Source of the DNA: Oscillospiraceae bacterium
GTDB lineage: Bacteria; Bacillota; Clostridia; Oscillospirales; Oscillospiraceae
Length of the DNA stretch: 63,990 nt
Assembly (NCBI GenBank): GCA_017429325.1
Contig: JAFRPC010000049.1
Coordinates: forward strand, 1-63,990
Direction: 5' to 3'
Position 1 is the stretch's first letter. Every line of letters starts with the position of its first letter. The notes below the pieces were generated by a model, which was given only the letters and a program-made list of their open reading frames with translations, did no database searches and was not told the DNA's origin. Position numbers and translations under genes: made by a program. Positions 26,372 to 35,590 of this stretch are shown here, piece after piece.

Positions 26372-26914
26372 ATGCGGGACGCCGCGCTGATGGAACGGCT
26401 GCGGCAGAAGGACCAGGATGCGCTGGAACAGCTGACAACGCGGTATCGGTCCTATGTCTGCACAGTCCTTTCCAATATGCTCAGCGGCTTCGGCGGATGG
26501 GCCGACGTGGAGGAACTCTGCTCCGACGTATTTCTGGCGCTCTGGCAGTATGCCGAGTCTGTCAACGCCGGAAAGGTGAAGCAATGGCTCGGCACCGTTG
26601 CGAGAAACCGCGCCAAGAGCTGGCTCCGCTCCCGAAAAACTCTGCCAATGGACCTGGACGAAATCGACCTGCCCGACGACCGACCCGGTCTTGAGGAGGA
26701 AGCGGTTCGGGAGGAGTTGGCAGCCGCGGTCCGAAGGGCAGTGGACAGTCTACGGCCCAAGGACAGGGAGATCTTTCTTCGCTACTATTTCTATTTGCAG
26801 ACGGCGGAAGCCATCGCCGCGGAAATGGACCTTCCTCCGGCAACCGTGAGGTCGCGGCTCAGCAGGGGCCGGGAGATTCTGCGAAAAAAACTGGAAAAGG
26901 AGATCAGAACATGA
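26372..26914 (+). CDS. ECF-type RNA polymerase sigma factor
   Basis: 180 residues; ATG 26372 follows AGGGAG. Region 2 is seen in YRSYVCTVLSNML...DVEELCSDVFLALWQ and region 4 in AVDSLRPKDREIFLRYYFY...AEMDLPPATVRSRLSRGREIL, where the helix-turn-helix reads the -35 element. Its stop overlaps the next start (ATGA). The overlap with a single-pass membrane protein gene is the standard sigma/anti-sigma arrangement, so activity is probably released by an envelope signal. The regulon is unknown. Confidence 0.93.
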   Translation: MRDAALMERLRQKDQDALEQLTTRYRSYVCTVLSNMLSGFGGWADVEELCSDVFLALWQYAESVNAGKVKQWLGTVARNRAKSWLRSRKTLPMDLDEIDLPDDRPGLEEEAVREELAAAVRRAVDSLRPKDREIFLRYYFYLQTAEAIAAEMDLPPATVRSRLSRGREILRKKLEKEIRT

Positions 26915-27954
26915 AATACAAGATCACGGATTTAATGGATCTGTATGAGGACAAGAACTGTCCGCTGGCTCCTATGTATCCTCCCGTGCAGAAAAATGAA
27001 AATCAAGAAGAAAAGGAGTTTTATGAAGTGAGTCAAAGTAAACATAGATTCGGCTGGAAACAGGGGCTTTCCGCCGCTGCTGCCGTCGCTCTGCTGGTCG
27101 CGGGCGGCTTCGGGGTCAAGGCCCTGCTCAGCCGCGGCTCCGGTACCGCGGCTTCTCCCGCCAGCTCCGCACAGGATCCCGCCTATAGCGATACCGTGAA
27201 GACCGAGCCGGTCCACACGATCCTGGATACGGAAGCGGAAAGCGAAGCTCCGGAAACCCTTGTGCCTACCGAAGCGACCGAGGAGACCCCTGAGAACACC
27301 AGGCACGTTTTAGGTGAATTGGACGACGAATCCTTGCGTTTCAATCAGTTCCTTACAGGCTTCGTTCAGCAGGGCATCGTCAACACGAATACCGATTTGG
27401 ACGAAGACGAAGAGCTGGTGCGATTCGTATTCCGCTATCGTTGGTACAACGATAAGAAATCCGTTCTGGAGGAGGAAGACGGCGACATCCTCTGCCGCAC
27501 CCTGACCCTGGAGCAGGTCAACGAAACGCTGAGCAGTCTGCTGGGCAGGACCATCACGCCTGACCGGGAGGATTACAGCATTGTGGATGACACCGCTTTG
27601 TCCGAAGCTGCGGAAGATAATGAGCAGTTCACCTGTTTCTTCCACGACGGACGCTTCTGGTACTATCCGCCGTTCTACACTTACGAATTCGGTTTCCCGC
27701 TCTACTTTGCCCTGGTAGACGGCATCGACGAGGAGAACTGCACCGTTCATTTCAGATATTACCGGGTCAATCCCTATAACTGGGAGGTCGGGGAAGCAGA
27801 CCGGCACGTTCCGCTCCTGCCCATGATGACCTTTTTAGACGCAGATAAGAACGCCGATATGCTCCGGATCGGAATGGGCGAAGCGACCCTGCGTGACTTC
27901 GGTGAGGACCTGCAGCTGGTGGAATTCTCCATCGAACTTGTAGAGAAGGATTAA
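26911..27954 (+). CDS. Putative membrane anti-sigma factor
   Basis: 347 residues, overlapping the sigma gene by 4 nt. A short cytoplasmic N-terminus (about 1-50, MKYKITDLMDLYEDKNCPLA) probably holds the sigma factor. One transmembrane helix follows (about 52-72, LSAAAAVALLVAGGFGVKAL), then a Ser/Thr/Glu-rich linker and a roughly 220-residue acidic extracytoplasmic domain with many aromatic residues (for example GRFWYYPPFYTYEFGF). I do not recognise a named family for the outer domain. Function is inferred from gene order and topology. Confidence 0.7.
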   Translation: MKYKITDLMDLYEDKNCPLAPMYPPVQKNENQEEKEFYEVSQSKHRFGWKQGLSAAAAVALLVAGGFGVKALLSRGSGTAASPASSAQDPAYSDTVKTEPVHTILDTEAESEAPETLVPTEATEETPENTRHVLGELDDESLRFNQFLTGFVQQGIVNTNTDLDEDEELVRFVFRYRWYNDKKSVLEEEDGDILCRTLTLEQVNETLSSLLGRTITPDREDYSIVDDTALSEAAEDNEQFTCFFHDGRFWYYPPFYTYEFGFPLYFALVDGIDEENCTVHFRYYRVNPYNWEVGEADRHVPLLPMMTFLDADKNADMLRIGMGEATLRDFGEDLQLVEFSIELVEKD

Positions 27955-27999
27955 AGCCTTCCGGCGAGACAAAAACCTTGCCCTAAATCAAAAAAAGCT

Positions 28000-28036
28000 G
28001 AATTCCCGTCTTGCAATAAGACGGGAATTCTGTTAT
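28000..28036 (+). terminator. Terminator of the sigma/anti-sigma operon, fused to the smc promoter
   Basis: GAATTCCCGTCTT (28000-28012) and AAGACGGGAATTC (28018-28030) form a perfect 13-bp stem. The T-tract is short (TGTT) because the smc promoter starts here. Confidence 0.7.
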
Positions 28037-28039
28037 AAT
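28011..28039 (+). promoter_or_regulatory. smc-ftsY promoter embedded in a terminator hairpin
   Basis: -35 TTGCAA (28011-28016) lies across the hairpin loop. After a 17-bp spacer the -10 is TATAAT (28034-28039). Confidence 0.7.
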
Positions 28040-28070
28040 ATAGTGAATTTCTATGAGTAGGAGTATATCC

Positions 28071-31000
28071 GTGTATCTCAAATCACTTGACCTGCAAGGC
28101 TTTAAGAGCTTCCCTGACAAGATCCGGCTCCAATTCGACGGCGACATCACCGCCATCGTCGGCCCCAACGGCTCCGGGAAATCGAATATTTCCGACGCCA
28201 TCCGCTGGGTCATGGGCGAGCAGAGCTCCAAAACCCTGCGGGGCGTCAAGATGGAAGACGTGATCTTCGGCGGCACCCAGAAGCGCCCCCAGCTGGGCTT
28301 CGCGGAAGCCAGCCTGATTTTTGACAATTCTGACCGTTATTTCGCCATTGACAGCGACGAGGTCATGGTGACACGCCGCTATTACCGCTCCGGCGAAAAC
28401 GAATTCTATCTCAACCGCCAATCCGCCCGCCTGCGGGATGTCAACGAGCTTTTCATGGACACAGGCCTGGGCAGAGAGGGTTATTCCAATATATCCCAGG
28501 GCAGGATCGACGAGATCCTGTCTGTCAAGAGCACGGACCGCCGCGAGGTTTTCGAGGAGGCCGCCGGGATCTCCAAATACCGCCACCGCAAGGAGGAGAC
28601 GGAGCGCCGTCTGGAGCGCACGGAGGACAACCTGCTGCGCATCAACGACAAGATCTCCGAGCTGGAGCTTCAGGTGGGTCCCCTGCGGCAGCAGTCCGAA
28701 CAGGCCAAACAATACCTTGCCCTCCGGGAGGAGCTCAAGGGCCAGGAGGTAGCCCTCTGGCTCAACAGCCTTAGCAGCTTAGCTGTCGCTGCCCAAAAGG
28801 CCGAGGAGGACTACAACGCTGCCTCCTTTATCCTACAGCAGGAACATGAGAACCTGGACGCCCTCTACAAGCGGGCGGAGGAATTGAATACCGCCCTGCA
28901 TGACCGGGACGCGGAGCTGGAGCTCTGCCGGGAGCAGATCTCCCAGGCGGAAGCGGAGCGCCAGCGGCTTTCCGGACGCCGGGATGTTTTAGAAGGGGAG
29001 AAGCGCAACCTCGAAGACAATCTGAGCCGCCTGAACCAGGAGCTCTCCGAAGAGGACAACCGCCGCAGCGGCATCGCCGAGCAGATCCGGGAGCGCAGAG
29101 GCCGTCTCTCCGCCATTGACCGGGAGGTCAAGGAGCTGGAGCTGCGGGTCCAGTCCATCCAAAAGGATTTGGATGCCCTTGCGGCTTCCTCCGAGGGCAT
29201 GAACCGCAGCTATTTGGAGCTGCGCAACCGCCACGCGGCCTGCGTTGCCGACCTGGCGGGAAAACGGGCCGACCTGTCCGCCCTGAACGAGAGCATGGAC
29301 AGGAACCGGGAGCGGGAACAGGAGCTCCAACAGGACAGCGAAGCCGCCGATGCCCGCAGGGATGAGACCCGGAAGCAGCTGGACGGCTGCCGCAAAAACC
29401 TGAAGGCCGCCCAGGAGGAGGCCCAGAGCTGCCGCAACACCCTGGCGGGCTACGCCATGCGGCAAAAGGCCCGGGAGGAAAAGGCCCTGGCCCTGCAAAA
29501 TCAGGTCCAGGAGAAGACTGTGCTCCTGGACACCACCCAGTCCAGACTGAACCTGTTCCGGGAAATGGAACGGGAATACGAGGGCTACTCCAAGGCGGTC
29601 AAATTTGTGATGCAGCAGGCGGAGGCAGGGAGCCTTCGGAATATCCACGGGCCGGTCTCCCGGCTCCTCAAGACGGAGGACCGCCTCTCCGTGGCCCTCG
29701 AGATCGCCTTAGGTCCTGCGATGCAGTACCTCGTTGTCTCCGCGGAGGAGGACGCAAAGCAGGCCATTCAGCAGCTGAAACGAAAAGACATCGGACGCGC
29801 CACCTTCCTGCCCATCTCCGCCATGGAGAGCCGTACCCTCTCCGAGCGCGGCCTGGAGGCCTGCCGCGGCTACATCGGCGTCGCCTCTGAGCTGATCCAC
29901 TTCGACGAGGCCTATCGCGGCGTCATGGAGAACCTGCTGGGCCGGACGGTCCTGACCGAGACCCTGGACGACGCCATTTCTATGGCAAGAAAGTATCACA
30001 ACCGCTTCAAGATCGTCACCCTGGACGGGCAGGTCATGAATGCCGGCGGCTCCATGACCGGCGGCAGCGTCAGCCGCAGCGCGGGCGTACTGTCCCGCGC
30101 CAACGAGATCTCCCGGCTGACGGCCCAGGTCAAGGAGCTCACCGAAGCCCGGGATACCCTGCAAAAGCAGGCCCAGGAGGCCAAGCGCCAGCGGGACCTC
30201 GGAGAGTATGAGCAGACCGCGGCCCAGGGCAAGCTGCGCCAGTGCGAGGACTCCATCCTGCGGCTGGAGGGCGAGGAAAAGCAGTACGCGGTCCTGTTCG
30301 ACGCCATCTGCCAGGCCGCCGAAAGCAATCGGCGGGAGCTGGAAGCCCTTCGCATACGCACTGCCACCGACGAGCGGCGCAAAGCGGCGCTGATGGAAGA
30401 GTGTCAAGCGCTCGAAGCACAGCGGGAGGAACTGCAAAGCGCCATTGACGCGCTGACCGTGGACCAATCCCAGCTCAACCGGGAGGGCAGCGGCCTGACG
30501 GATGAGCTGACGGAAAAGAAAATGGCCATCGCCGCCCTCTCTTCGGAGAAGCTCACCGCAATGGAGACTCTGCGCCACCAGGAGGAGCTGGCCGCAGCCC
30601 TGGAGGGGGACCGGAATCAAAAGCAGGACCTGATCGACGAGCTGGCCGCCCAGGCGGAGGGCTTGAAAAAGCAGATCGAGGAAAACGCGGCGCTGCTGAC
30701 GGAACAGACCGCAAAGACCGAGGTCCTGCGGACCTCCCTGCGGCAGACCCTGGAGCGCCGCAATCAAATCGAAGCCCAGCGCACCGGCACGGACCGGGAC
30801 GCCCAGCAGAAAAACAAGGATATTCTGGAGCTGGAACGGGAGACCGTGCGGCTTGAAAATAAAAAGAACAGCTCCCGGCTGGAGGAAAAGCAGATCATCG
30901 ACAAGCTCTGGGACAACTACGAGCTGACCCCCTCCACCGCGCCCGCCTGCGCTGCGAAGCTGGAATCCGTGGCCGCAGCCAATCGGAAGACCGCCGAGCT

Positions 31001-31646
31001 GCGGCGCAAGCTCCACGGTCTCGGCACACCGAACCTTGGGGCCATCGAGGAATTCGAGCGGGTCAACGAGCGCTATACCTATCTCTCGGAGCAGCGAGAC
31101 GACGTACAGCAGTCCAAACGGGAGCTGGAGGGCATCATCCGGGACATCACGAAGCAGATGACCGAGATCTTCACCGGGGAATTCTCCCGCATCAATCGCT
31201 ATTTCGGCGAGACCTTCACCGAAATGTTTGGCGGCGGCAGAGCCTCCCTGGAGCTGGAGGATGCGGAGGACCCCCTGGGCTGCGGCATTGAGATCAAGGT
31301 CCAGCCCCCCGGCAAGCAGCTCAAAACCATCCTGCTGCTCTCCGGCGGCGAGAAGGCCTTTGTCGCCATCGCCCTCTACTTTGCCATCCTGAAGGTACGC
31401 CCCACGCCCTTCTGTATGTTGGACGAGATCGACGCGGCCCTGGATGACAGCAATGTCCGGCGCTTTTCCAACTACCTGCGCCAGCTCTGCACCAAGACGC
31501 AGTTCATTGTCATCACCCATCGGCGCGGCACCATGGAGGAGGCCGACACCCTCTTCGGCGTCACCATGCAGGAGCAGGGCGTCTCCAAGATCCTCCACCT
31601 GGACCTGGACGAGCTGGAAAAGGAGCTGGGTCTTTCCAAGCAATAA
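28071..31646 (+). CDS. smc: Chromosome segregation/condensation protein SMC
   Basis: 1191 residues. SMC dimers load onto DNA with ScpAB and organise and separate the chromosome. The head domain has Walker A GPNGSGKSNISDAIRW near the N-terminus and, at the C-terminus, signature LLSGGEKAFVAIAL plus Walker B CMLDEIDAALDD. Two long coiled coils flank a hinge (about residues 510-660, with LEIALGPAMQYLVVSAEEDA and GGSMTGGS). GTG 28071 (VYLKSLDLQGFKSF) is preferred over the upstream ATG 28053: it has AGGAG at 28059-28063, and SMC proteins usually begin at this point. It is followed 24 nt later by ftsY, a pairing common in Firmicutes. Confidence 0.97.
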   Translation: MYLKSLDLQGFKSFPDKIRLQFDGDITAIVGPNGSGKSNISDAIRWVMGEQSSKTLRGVKMEDVIFGGTQKRPQLGFAEASLIFDNSDRYFAIDSDEVMVTRRYYRSGENEFYLNRQSARLRDVNELFMDTGLGREGYSNISQGRIDEILSVKSTDRREVFEEAAGISKYRHRKEETERRLERTEDNLLRINDKISELELQVGPLRQQSEQAKQYLALREELKGQEVALWLNSLSSLAVAAQKAEEDYNAASFILQQEHENLDALYKRAEELNTALHDRDAELELCREQISQAEAERQRLSGRRDVLEGEKRNLEDNLSRLNQELSEEDNRRSGIAEQIRERRGRLSAIDREVKELELRVQSIQKDLDALAASSEGMNRSYLELRNRHAACVADLAGKRADLSALNESMDRNREREQELQQDSEAADARRDETRKQLDGCRKNLKAAQEEAQSCRNTLAGYAMRQKAREEKALALQNQVQEKTVLLDTTQSRLNLFREMEREYEGYSKAVKFVMQQAEAGSLRNIHGPVSRLLKTEDRLSVALEIALGPAMQYLVVSAEEDAKQAIQQLKRKDIGRATFLPISAMESRTLSERGLEACRGYIGVASELIHFDEAYRGVMENLLGRTVLTETLDDAISMARKYHNRFKIVTLDGQVMNAGGSMTGGSVSRSAGVLSRANEISRLTAQVKELTEARDTLQKQAQEAKRQRDLGEYEQTAAQGKLRQCEDSILRLEGEEKQYAVLFDAICQAAESNRRELEALRIRTATDERRKAALMEECQALEAQREELQSAIDALTVDQSQLNREGSGLTDELTEKKMAIAALSSEKLTAMETLRHQEELAAALEGDRNQKQDLIDELAAQAEGLKKQIEENAALLTEQTAKTEVLRTSLRQTLERRNQIEAQRTGTDRDAQQKNKDILELERETVRLENKKNSSRLEEKQIIDKLWDNYELTPSTAPACAAKLESVAAANRKTAELRRKLHGLGTPNLGAIEEFERVNERYTYLSEQRDDVQQSKRELEGIIRDITKQMTEIFTGEFSRINRYFGETFTEMFGGGRASLELEDAEDPLGCGIEIKVQPPGKQLKTILLLSGGEKAFVAIALYFAILKVRPTPFCMLDEIDAALDDSNVRRFSNYLRQLCTKTQFIVITHRRGTMEEADTLFGVTMQEQGVSKILHLDLDELEKELGLSKQ

Positions 31647-31670
31647 AATCTATCTGTATGAGGTTTCAAA

Positions 31671-32564
31671 ATGGGATTCTTTGAAAAAATCAAAAAGGGT
31701 CTGACCAAGACCAAAAAGAGTATTGGCAGCATTTTCCCCGCCTTCCGGGCTGTGGACGACGAGTTTTATGACGAGTTGGAGGAGCGGATGATCCTGGCCG
31801 ACATCGGCGTGGAGACCTCCGTCAAGGCCGTGGAGGCCCTGCGAGAGCGGGTCAAGGCGCAAAAGCTCCGGGACGAAGATTCCGTCCACGAGGCCCTGCG
31901 GGACATTCTGACCGAAATGCTGGAAGTCGGTTCTCCGTCTCTGAATTTGGGAACGAAGCCCTCCGTTATCCTGGTCATCGGCGTCAACGGGGTGGGGAAG
32001 ACCACCACCATCGGCAAGCTGGCAAATCAGCTCTCCGTGGAAGGACGCCGGGTGCTGCTCTGCGCCGCCGACACCTTCCGGGCCGCCGCGGCGGACCAGC
32101 TGGAGATCTGGGCCCAGCGGGCCGGTGTGGAGCTGGTGCGGCAGCACGAGGGCGCGGACCCGGCCTCGGTGGTCTTTGACGGCATTTCCGCGGCCAAGGC
32201 CAGAAGCGCGGACGTGATCATCTGCGATACCGCGGGCCGCCTGCACAACAAGTCGAACCTGATGAACGAGCTGGGCAAAATCGCCCGCATCATTGATAGG
32301 GAGCTGCCCGACAGCGACAAGGAGGTCCTGCTGGTGCTGGACGGCACCACCGGGCAGAACGGCCTGCTCCAGGCCAAGCAGTTCAAGCAGATCGCCGGCG
32401 TCACCGGCATCGTGCTGACCAAGCTGGACGGCACCGCCAAGGGCGGCATCGTCATCGCCGTGGCGGACGCTCTGCAGATCCCCGTGAAATACATCGGCGT
32501 CGGCGAGGGCATCGACGACCTCATGCCCTTCCAGGCCAGAGAATTCGTCGAAGCGCTGATCTGA
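31671..32564 (+). CDS. ftsY: Signal recognition particle receptor FtsY
   Basis: 297 residues. The SRP receptor GTPase docks SRP-ribosome complexes at the membrane for co-translational insertion. The N domain (about 1-85) is followed by the G domain with G1 GVNGVGKTTTIGKLA, the insertion-box DTFRAAAADQL, G3 DTAGRLHN and G4 TKLDGTAKGG. The protein lacks the long acidic A domain of E. coli FtsY, as is usual in Firmicutes. Start ATG 31671 has GAGGT upstream. It is co-transcribed with smc. Confidence 0.97.
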   Translation: MGFFEKIKKGLTKTKKSIGSIFPAFRAVDDEFYDELEERMILADIGVETSVKAVEALRERVKAQKLRDEDSVHEALRDILTEMLEVGSPSLNLGTKPSVILVIGVNGVGKTTTIGKLANQLSVEGRRVLLCAADTFRAAAADQLEIWAQRAGVELVRQHEGADPASVVFDGISAAKARSADVIICDTAGRLHNKSNLMNELGKIARIIDRELPDSDKEVLLVLDGTTGQNGLLQAKQFKQIAGVTGIVLTKLDGTAKGGIVIAVADALQIPVKYIGVGEGIDDLMPFQAREFVEALI

Positions 32565-32565
32565 A

Positions 32566-32620
32566 AGCCTTCCCCCTGGGGGGGAAGGTGCCCCAGTGCG
32601 CACACTGGGGCGGATGAGGG
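32566..32620 (+). repeat. Dispersed palindromic repeat, family A, copy 1
   Basis: AGCCTTCCCCC, a G-run, GGAAGGTG, then CCCCAGTGCG/CGCACACTGGGG, ending GGATGAGGGG. Near-identical copies sit at 58885-58941 and (variant) 58964-59030. Two nested small palindromes suggest a REP-like element. Confidence 0.85.
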
Positions 32621-32647
32621 GTCAGGAAACGAAAGGAAACGAACAGG

Positions 32648-33358
32648 ATGCGTATCGACGGAAGACAAAACGATGAGCTTCGCCCAATTAAGATAACTTC
32701 CAACTTCAACAAATTCGCCGAGGGCTCCTGCCTCATTGAAATGGGGAACACCGTGGTGCTGTGCTGCGCCTCGGTGGAGGAGAAGGTCCCGCCCCACGTC
32801 AAGCAGGGCGGCTGGATCACCGCGGAGTATTCCATGCTTCCCCGGGCCAATCGGGAGCGCTCCCGCCGGGACATCTCCAATCTCAAGCTCGCCTCCCGCA
32901 GCGCCGAGATCCAGCGGCTGATCGGACGCAGCCTCCGCAGCGCGGCGGATCTGAAGGCCCTGGGCGAGCGCACCGTCACCATTGACTGCGACGTACTCCA
33001 GGGCGACGGCGGCACCCGGACGGCCTCTGTCACCGGCGGCTTCCTGGCCCTGGCCCTGGCCTTGCGCAAGCTGGTGGACCGGGGCGTACTGGAGGCCATG
33101 CCGCTGCGGGACTATGTGAGCGGCGTTTCTGCCGGGATCGTCGGAGACACACCCCTGCTGGACCTCTGTTACGAAGAGGACAGCCGGGCCGCCGTGGATA
33201 TGAACTGCGTCATGACAGAGGACGGACGCATCATCGAGCTCCAGGCCACCGGAGAGGGGAGACCCTATACCGCCGCGGAGCAGTGCGCCTTGTTGGAGCT
33301 CTGCGCCAAGGGAAACCGGGAGCTCTGCTCCCTGCTGAGGAGGTACGTTAGTCTATGA
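32648..33358 (+). CDS. rph: Ribonuclease PH
   Basis: 236 residues. A phosphorolytic 3'-to-5' exoribonuclease that trims tRNA 3' ends. Family markers include MRIDGRQNDELRPI, GSCLIEMGNTVVLC, the RNA-binding SRRDISNLKLASRSAEIQRL and the active-site region QGDGGTRTASVTGG. Its length is normal for the family. Its stop overlaps the rdgB start by 4 nt (ATGA), and rph-rdgB is a conserved Firmicutes pair. Confidence 0.97.
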   Translation: MRIDGRQNDELRPIKITSNFNKFAEGSCLIEMGNTVVLCCASVEEKVPPHVKQGGWITAEYSMLPRANRERSRRDISNLKLASRSAEIQRLIGRSLRSAADLKALGERTVTIDCDVLQGDGGTRTASVTGGFLALALALRKLVDRGVLEAMPLRDYVSGVSAGIVGDTPLLDLCYEEDSRAAVDMNCVMTEDGRIIELQATGEGRPYTAAEQCALLELCAKGNRELCSLLRRYVSL

Positions 33359-33948
33359 AAGTGGTATTGGCTTCCCGCAACCGGCACAAGTTAGAGGAGA
33401 TCCAGAACATCCTGGCCCGCTACGACATGGAGCTGGTGCTGCAATCGGACTTAGGCCTGGACATCGACGTGGAGGAAAATGGGACCAGCTTCGAGGAGAA
33501 CTCGGAGCTCAAAGCCCGAGCGGTCATGGAGGCCTCCGGCCTGCCCGCCATCGCCGACGACTCCGGCCTCTGCGTAGACGCCTTGGGAGGCGCTCCCGGC
33601 ATCTATTCCGCCCGCTACGGAGCGCCGGACTGTGTGACGGACTGGGACAGGCTCTGCTTCCTGCTCCGGAACCTGAAGGGCATCCGTTCGGAAGAACGGA
33701 CCGCTCGCTTTGTCTGTGTGATCACCCTGCTGTATCCCGACGGGCGGAAGCTCGTGGCTCGCGGGACCTGTGAGGGCATGATCGCCTATGAGCCCAGCGG
33801 GGAGGACGGCTTCGGCTACGACCCCGTGTTCTATCTGCCAACCCACGGCTGCACCTTTGCCCAAATGGGGCAGGAACGAAAAAACCAGATCTCACACCGG
33901 GCAAACGCCCTGAACCGGCTTTGCCAAATGTTGGAGGAACCGATATGA
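33355..33948 (+). CDS. rdgB: XTP/dITP pyrophosphatase (HAM1/RdgB family)
   Basis: 197 residues. It hydrolyses non-canonical purine nucleoside triphosphates (ITP, XTP, dITP) to monophosphates, cleaning the nucleotide pool. Motifs: the N-terminal LASRNRHKLEEI, the catalytic IADDSGLCVDALGG and the nucleotide-binding PSGEDGFGYDPVF. GAGGAGGT sits 10 nt before the start inside rph. Translationally coupled on both sides. Confidence 0.96.
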   Translation: MKVVLASRNRHKLEEIQNILARYDMELVLQSDLGLDIDVEENGTSFEENSELKARAVMEASGLPAIADDSGLCVDALGGAPGIYSARYGAPDCVTDWDRLCFLLRNLKGIRSEERTARFVCVITLLYPDGRKLVARGTCEGMIAYEPSGEDGFGYDPVFYLPTHGCTFAQMGQERKNQISHRANALNRLCQMLEEPI

Positions 33949-34391
33949 TTACAAGCAAACAGCGGGCGGAGCTCCGCGGAAAAGCCAACGAGCTGGACAC
34001 CACTCTGATGGTCGGCAAGGAAGGCGTCACCGACGCCCTTCTGGAGGAAGCGGACCGCCAGTTGGAGGCCCGGGAGCTGATCAAGGGCAAGGTCCTGGAG
34101 ACGGCTCTGATGACGGCGCGGGAGGCCTGCGACGCGATTTGCGAAGCGCTGCACGCCGAGGGCATCCAGTGCGTCGGAAACAAATTCGTGCTCTGGCGCC
34201 GCTCCGAGACCCTTGCCAAAAAGACCGGCACCGCCAAGGCAAAAATCAAAGTCAATCCCGTCCGGGCCGGCGCACAGAAGCGCCGCGCCGCGGCCAAGGC
34301 CGAACGGGAGCGGAAGAACGAATACTTCAAGCAGGCGGCCATCGAGCAGATCAAGCAGCGCCGCCGTGCGGAACAGGACGGCGAGGAATGA
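33945..34391 (+). CDS. yhbY: YhbY-type RNA-binding (CRM domain) protein with C-terminal extension
   Basis: 148 residues. The CRM domain (about 1-95, MITSKQRAELRGKANEL, VGKEGVTDALLEEADRQL, then EGIQCVGNKFVLWRRSE) binds RNA and is linked in bacteria to large-subunit assembly. The family is normally about 97 residues; here about 50 strongly basic residues are added (KAKIKVNPVRAGAQKRRAAA onward), probably extra RNA contacts. ATG 33945 overlaps the rdgB stop. It sits next to nadD as in many Firmicutes. Confidence 0.9.
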   Translation: MITSKQRAELRGKANELDTTLMVGKEGVTDALLEEADRQLEARELIKGKVLETALMTAREACDAICEALHAEGIQCVGNKFVLWRRSETLAKKTGTAKAKIKVNPVRAGAQKRRAAAKAERERKNEYFKQAAIEQIKQRRRAEQDGEE

Positions 34392-35590
34392 TACGCATCG
34401 GGGTCTATGGGGGCAGCTACAATCCCCCCCACACCGGTCACGTGCTGGCCGCCGCGGAGCTGGTACGGGAGCTGAAGCTGGACAGGCTTCTCATCGTGCC
34501 TGCCGCGACGCCGCCGCATAAGACCCTGCCCGCCGGTTCGCCCAGCCCGGAAGAGCGGCTTTCCATGTGCGAGGCCGCCTTCGCCGGGATCCCCCAGGCG
34601 GAGCTCTGCGATTTGGAGATCCGGCGGCCTGGCAAGAGCTACACCGTCGATACCCTCACGACCCTGCGGGAGCAGTACCCCGCGGACGAGCTGTATCTGA
34701 TCATGGGGACCGACATGTTGCTCTCCTTCCGCACTTGGCGTGAGCCGGAGCGCATCGCAAAGCTGGCGAAGCTGGCGGTCATGCACAGGACCAAGGACGC
34801 GGAGCTCTGGGAAGAGGTCTGCCGGGAGGCAGACAGCCTGAAACGGGAGATGCAGGCCGATATTCTGACGGTGGACAACCGCTGCATCTCCGTCTCCTCC
34901 ACCGTGGTCCGCCGTCTGTTGGCCCTGGGGGCGCCCTGGTGTCTGGAGCCCGCCGTGGAAGCGATGATCCGCCAAAACGGTTGGTATCTCTGCGGCGCGG
35001 AGCTCAAAGGCCTGCCCTACGACAGGCTGCGGGAGGTCTCCCTGGAGCTGCACGACGAGAAGCGCCGCCCCCACGTCATCGGGACAGCCGAGACAGCTGT
35101 CAAGCTGGCGGAGCTCTGGGGCGCGGACCCGGAGGCAGCCCGCCGCGCAGGCATCCTGCATGATATTACAAAGGCTCTGGGGAAAAATGAACAGTTGCAT
35201 CTGTGTGAAAAATATGCTATGATGCTGACACAAAGGCAGCGGGAGAACCCAAAGCTCCTGCACGCAAAGACAGGCGCCGTTGTGGCCCGGGAGATCTTCG
35301 GCGAGAGCGAAGCGGTAGTCAGCGCCATTCGCTGGCACACCACCGGCAAGCCTGGGATGACGACCCTGGAGAAAATCATCTACATCGCCGATTATATGGA
35401 GCCGAACCGCAGCTTTCCGGGCGTAGAGCTCCTGCGGGAGCTGGTTTGGAAGGATTTGGACGCCGCGGTGTATCAGGGAATTGCCCGGACCGTCCAACAT
35501 CTGCGGGAGAAAGGGAAGCTTGTGGACAACAACTCCCTGGAGGCCCTGGCCTATTATCAAAATCTTACGGAGAGGAGTCAACCCAAGTGA
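34388..35590 (+). CDS. nadD: NadD-YqeK fusion: nicotinate-mononucleotide adenylyltransferase + HD hydrolase
   Basis: 400 residues from ATG 34388 (ATGA overlap with yhbY). Residues 1-200 are NadD, which adenylylates nicotinate mononucleotide in NAD synthesis: IGVYGGSYNPPHTGH with the HxGH motif and ISVSSTVVRRLL near the end. Residues about 205-400 are an HD domain like YqeK, the symmetrical diadenosine tetraphosphate hydrolase: RRPHVIGTAETAVKL, GILHDITKALG, RWHTTGKPGMT and IIYIADYMEPNR. In Bacillus these are two adjacent genes; here they are one frame with no internal stop. The fusion would couple NAD metabolism with Ap4A removal. Confidence 0.95.
   Translation: MIRIGVYGGSYNPPHTGHVLAAAELVRELKLDRLLIVPAATPPHKTLPAGSPSPEERLSMCEAAFAGIPQAELCDLEIRRPGKSYTVDTLTTLREQYPADELYLIMGTDMLLSFRTWREPERIAKLAKLAVMHRTKDAELWEEVCREADSLKREMQADILTVDNRCISVSSTVVRRLLALGAPWCLEPAVEAMIRQNGWYLCGAELKGLPYDRLREVSLELHDEKRRPHVIGTAETAVKLAELWGADPEAARRAGILHDITKALGKNEQLHLCEKYAMMLTQRQRENPKLLHAKTGAVVAREIFGESEAVVSAIRWHTTGKPGMTTLEKIIYIADYMEPNRSFPGVELLRELVWKDLDAAVYQGIARTVQHLREKGKLVDNNSLEALAYYQNLTERSQPK

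Noticed and set aside
29709-31643. 644-codon minus-strand ORF inside smc
   Set aside because: Shadow frame of the coiled-coil coding region; smc is unambiguous on the plus strand.
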